In this document: positions 60,117-64,000 of the stretch, in pieces
Numbering within the stretch: the stretch's first letter is position 1
Layout of the letters: the number at the start of each line of letters is the position of its first letter
Assembly: GCA_905221605.1 (NCBI GenBank)
Contig: CAJNDS010002362.1
Span: 222,501 to 286,500, forward strand
Direction of reading: 5' to 3'
Source of the DNA: Symbiodinium natans
Taxonomy: Eukaryota > Sar > Dinophyceae > Suessiales > Symbiodiniaceae
DNA: 64,000 nucleotides
Position numbers and translations under genes: made by a program
The notes under the pieces: model-generated
Database searches by the model: none
What the model was told of the DNA's origin: nothing
What the model saw: the letters and a program-made list of their open reading frames with translations, nothing else

Positions 60117-60479
60117 GGGGGGGGGGACATCCAAAACCACATCCACCTGAGCATTGGGCATCCGCATGCAGACTGTCGACAGAACATGTTGTTGTTTAAT
60201 GCGCGATGTTTGGGATCTTAGAAACGCCTTGTCTCGGATCCTGGCTGGATCTTGCTTGTCGGTGGCACGCTACCCTCTGGGACCTTAAAGTTCATGTAGG
60301 GCCATATTCTGGGGTACATGTTTTATTCCTTGCTTTTGTGGCCTGGCGGTCGTCATGTCTGCTGGTCCTCTGGTCTCATGGTTGCCTGGTCTGCTCTCCC
60401 GACTCCCCTACTTCTCTCTGTCTCTCTCCCTCCCTTCTTTCTCTCTTTTCTTGTTTCACCAGGTTGTACACACTTGATC

Positions 60480-61110
60480 AGGCAGGCCTTCGTTATTTTG
60501 TTTGCAAACGGCTGGGGGAGCAACCCCAAACGCGAAATGTAAAAGAGATATTGATCCAAGTTGGTCCACTCATTATCGAGCCATTATTGTTTGCACATGG
60601 GGGGCATGCGGCATGCGGCATGCGGCATCATTCTGTCTGCAAATGGCTTGGGCTGCTGCCCTTCAAAACGCGAAGCAGATCCCAGCCTCTCACAGCTTTT
60701 TAAAACTGTACTGTACACCCTGCGGTATATTGAACTTGCAAACAGTTGAGACTGCAACCCAAAGCATGAACTGGAAAGGGTATGTGGGCCATGCATCCTC
60801 TTTGCAAATGCTGCGCGGACCATTCTGCTTGCAACTCGGGGCGGGCGGGTTATGCAGCCTTGATCATTCTCAGATTGCTCCCAGCACTCCCTCCCTCCAC
60901 CTCCTTCCTTCACCCTCTCACTTTTTAATGGTACAGCCTTGAAGCATTTGTTTGCCAATGGTTTGGGCTCCACGCCACCCACCCGCGGCCTTTTTCAAGT
61001 TGTACACCCTGGACCCTGGATCATTCCTGTTGCGAAAGGAGGAGGGGCATGCCCGAATCAATGTTATCTTCTGTTTGCTCATTGCAAACAGTTGAGGCTG
61101 CAACCCAAAA
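60480..61110. repeat. Scattered degenerate repeat, about 28-bp motif
   Basis: TTTGCAAACRGYTGRGGCTGCAACCCAAA-like units recur near 60500, 60625, 60735, 60950 and 61080 with TGTACACCCTG between. Confidence 0.45.
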
Positions 61111-61119
61111 AGCATTGGT

Positions 61120-62600
61120 GGGCCCATTGATCCTCGGAGCATGTTGTTGGTAGATAGGTGGGCTGCGAGCCCTCAGCCCCCGTGCTGATTTGTGCGTGGA
61201 CACCATGAAGGATGATTTTTTGACTGGACTTGCGCCTTTTGGGACGGGGGGGAAGGGTGTGTGTGGACCCGAGTGGACCCCAAACAGTGTCAGACCACGG
61301 ACATGCAGAGCCGCAGAGCAGGAAAAGGAGGCTTCATTTTCAAAATGCCATGAAAAATGAGGTTTGCCTGTTCAAGTATGGATGGTTTTCATGTAAAACA
61401 TAGAGTGCCTACTAATAAAGTATAGAGACTCGTACTCGTATGACCATATGGACGAAACCGAGGTTTTTCAAAGTAGGTTGGAGGAGAGACAATAGAGGTT
61501 TCCTGTCAGAACGTAGAGAGCAAATGGAGGGTTTCCCATGAGAACTGACGAGACAGCAGAGGTTGTCCCATGGCAAGGTATAGGAAATAGAAGAAACGAC
61601 AGAGTCGGTCACATCATTGCTTCCCATCAGATCCTACCCTCCATAACGTGATGAATCTCATGTTTAGTAGGTGATCCAACAATGATCAAACATCGAACTG
61701 ACAATGGCCACGAATGATCACATTATGAATGTCCAATGCATCGTCGCCTGCATTTGGTGAATATTTCAGAGATTTCGAATGTGATGTGATGATGCCATTC
61801 GATCCAAGAAGTGGCACCGTCAGACAGGTCAACTCAGAATCAATCCCCGAATAAGATGCAAAGAAGCCTGCCCCGTTTCTATCAAAGCCCACCCCCCCCC
61901 CCCCCCCAACCACCCCCGACCCCCCCCCTCAAGAAGCGCAAACATAAAAAAACACAAGTGTCCATAATTCTCTGCGCTTAGTGCTTTTCATGAGCGCGGT
62001 TTCCCAGAGTCATCCGATTTCGCCGTTTCCTTTTTTGCAAGCCGAACAACCTGCAGGGCACAAAGCGCTGCTTGTCCCATCCCATCCTTGCTTGGCACGC
62101 ATGTGAAGCAAAATCTGTTACGTTCACGGCAAGGGCTTCTGTGTCTCGCCAGACTGTATGCGATGTTAAGCAGTTGAAGTTTAGTTGGGATGCTTTAGGA
62201 TACATGCTGTAGACGTTGGGCTTTCTTCATGGGCATGCTGCCAACATATTGCCATCCAGTGCATGTGTTTACGTTTCCCTGCAAGTTGGCATTCTGGGGG
62301 GTTGGCCCTGTCATCTCCTTCAGCATCCTGGCGCTGCACAGCGATGCTCGGAGCAGTCAGAGTCAAGACCTGGCCACCGTGTGTTGCGCTCGATCTGGAT
62401 ATGACCAGACATCTTTCAGAGCTTTTTCAGACATCCTTTAAAGGAAGCCTTTTGAGATAGAGACGGAGGATCGAGTGCAGCGACGAAGTGGGGAAATGTC
62501 GACTTCGAAGGAGGAGCTACTGAGCTGACTTCTTGGGGCTGATTTGAATCGGTGTTGCTCTTAAACTTGTCATCGAACCGTCGAATCTCAGGCAGACGTC
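61120..62600. other. No supported gene
   Basis: Contains a C-rich run at 61890-61930 and tandem-like GAGGTTT..CATAGAGA motifs at 61380-61570. Open frames are short and unconvincing. Confidence 0.35.
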
Positions 62601-62626
62601 GCTGCTGCCTTTTCTAGCTTTATTGG

Positions 62627-62818
62627 ATGGCCGGCAGTCGTGGTCGACATTTTGCAATGAGCGGCCTTGTCGCACTCAGCCTTTCACTGATTTCTGTATT
62701 TCCGATGCCTGTGCTGCTGCTGTGTGGAGCTTGTCAGCCGCAGGCTTGTCATTCAGAACTTGGTCGCTGCTGCTACGGTTGCTGTGCTTTACAGCGCTGG
62801 CGGCGCAGTGCGCCCTGA
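62627..62818 (+). CDS. Small hydrophobic, Cys-rich open frame
   Basis: MAGSRGRHFAMSGLVALSLS, then a hydrophobic stretch ISVFPMPVLLLCGAC and a cysteine-rich end. The shape suggests a signal peptide or anchor followed by a small secreted domain, and it may be the first exon of gene Y downstream. Confidence 0.3.
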   Translation: MAGSRGRHFAMSGLVALSLSLISVFPMPVLLLCGACQPQACHSELGRCCYGCCALQRWRRSAP

Positions 62819-62838
62819 GTGGATGAGCTTCGGCAAAG

Positions 62839-62920
62839 CCCGACTGTGAACGCAACGTGAAGTGGTTCCGGAGCCTGGCAGAAGACCTCCACGTGCAAGG
62901 AGGGCACCAGGACCTGTCAG
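62839..62920 (+). CDS. Exon of unknown gene Y
   Basis: PDCERNVKWFRSLAEDLHVQ then GGHQDLS, with the donor GTCTGC. Confidence 0.4.
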
Positions 62921-63386
62921 GTCTGCAACAAGCAGCGAGACAGAAACTGCATAGCGACAGCCTTCTGTTTCCAACTGCATGTCTGAAAAGACACAAAAAG
63001 TGGCTGCTCGAGCCCCCTCTAAGATTGTGGACGATTGGGCAGTGTTTTCTTGGGACTGTGGTCAAGTCTCTGTGGGTTCCAAACGTGCTTTCTGCAAGTC
63101 ATAAAAGCCGCCGCTGGTCCCGGGCCCCCTACGCCCTCGTTATCCCGCGTGGAATTGAACCGATAATTGAACCGATACTGGTACCGGTGCCTCGATACCC
63201 CATCCTGCTGTATCGCTACTCAGGTATGGTCTCTTAAGCAGCTGCGGGCATGGCTGGGCTTCCAGCCTGCTTCATATAGATATAATCACAAGCAGTTGTG
63301 CCATAGACGACGTCCCTCTGAAAAAGAGCATGTTGTTGTTCATAAGCTTGTGCCAGGCGCAGGAGGGCAGATCCAGGTCGTTGCAG

Positions 63387-63542
63387 AATGTAATGAATGT
63401 AATGAATATGGAATACTACACGCAGATGACGAACACAGTCAGTCGGTTGGATCTTGCATGGCTGCCTGTCTGTTTTTGTGCCCAGGAGGATGCCAAGTTC
63501 GAACTAAGCTACACGTGGCCGCCGGGAGAAGAGAAGAACCAT
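63387..63542 (+). CDS. Exon(s) of unknown gene Y
   Basis: NVMNVMNMEYYTQMTNTVSR and later EDAKFELSYTWPPGEEKNH in one open frame. A second acceptor (CCCAG|GAGGAT at 63486) could split it, but the intervening gap would be only about 30 bp. Confidence 0.42.
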
Positions 63543-63625
63543 GCTGGTCTGAGGTGCTGGGAGTCCGAGTGCAGTTCACATCTAAGCATGTCCGAGCGGT
63601 ATGGTGCCGGCTTTCCAAACGCAAG

Positions 63626-63682
63626 AAGTCACGGTCAACACCAAAAACAATGGCCTGCCACAGATCAGCGCCACAGAGCCCG
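63626..63682 (+). CDS. Exon of unknown gene Y
   Basis: VTVNTKNNGLPQISATEP, beta-strand-like; GT donor. Confidence 0.4.
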
Positions 63683-63724
63683 GTCGGTCAGATTGAATGC
63701 TAAGCAAGAATTCTTGGGTCAAAG

Positions 63725-63769
63725 CTGTACGTCATCCTCTTGGATCCCAAGAACCGCCCAAGTTTCAAA
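63725..63769 (+). CDS. Exon of unknown gene Y
   Basis: LYVILLDPKNRPSFK, GC donor GCGGGG. The gene continues beyond the window. Confidence 0.42.
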
Positions 63770-64000
63770 GCGGGGAAGCTCCACGCAGCACGCTTACACC
63801 ACAAAGATATCAGCAGGCAAGCGCCCGCAAATTGCGTGATCAAGCAAAATCTGGAGAAAGCCCCGAATGCATAAATGATAGAGCGTGTAGTGGAACTTGA
63901 ACTGAACAAGCACAACTACATTCCTCGGCTCTGTGATCCGTGTTAGGATCTGAGTTTGCTTGCCATGTAGCATGCCGGTAAAAGATAGCAGCTGCTATGG

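Overview
The window reads as nuclear DNA of a dinoflagellate, most likely a Symbiodinium-like alga. The reasons are: dozens of interstitial TTTAGGG/CCCTAAA (plant/dinoflagellate-type telomere) arrays; many small exons whose introns almost always end AG|G and mostly start with GC or GA rather than GT; a copia-type LTR retrotransposon with a single giant gag-pol frame; and very long simple-sequence tracts. Nearly all convincing coding signal lies on the + strand. No tRNA, rRNA, CRISPR array or bacterial-type operon is visible.

Layout. 0-1.4 kb: the 3' end of a small spliced gene and a single-exon MOSC-domain gene. 1.4-6.6 kb: mostly non-coding, simple repeats and telomere-like arrays. 6.66-15.65 kb: an intact copia element (8,998 bp, identical 246-bp LTRs, one 2,865-codon ORF) inserted inside a CCCTAAA array with a 5-bp target duplication. 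16.8-25.7 kb (copy A) and 33.35-46.4 kb (copy B): two collinear copies of a voltage-gated cation-channel gene. Each is split into at least 21 tiny exons (about 30-120 bp) whose introns are filled with telomere-like arrays and short terminal-inverted-repeat elements. I rebuilt both by matching the copies to each other; all junctions are in frame, giving S2, S3, S4 (R-x-x-R-x-x-R), S5, a pore with FGDSWG, S6, a basic helix and an EF-hand-like loop. 26-32 kb: further candidate exons. 46.4-48.3 kb: a 42-bp coding-type minisatellite and repeats. 48.35-51.25 kb: a 2.9-kb CACACA/CACGCA satellite. 51.3-64 kb: array-free DNA with many small exons of genes I cannot name.

How the parts relate. The channel copies are the same gene twice: exon lengths match except for whole-codon indels, and substitutions in the S5 and pore exons are almost all synonymous, so both look selected. 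Their introns share almost nothing, so arrays and inverted-repeat elements have turned over after duplication. The retrotransposon sits in the same telomere-like sequence that fills the introns. Exon boundaries come from reading-frame bookkeeping and copy-to-copy comparison only; no transcript was available.
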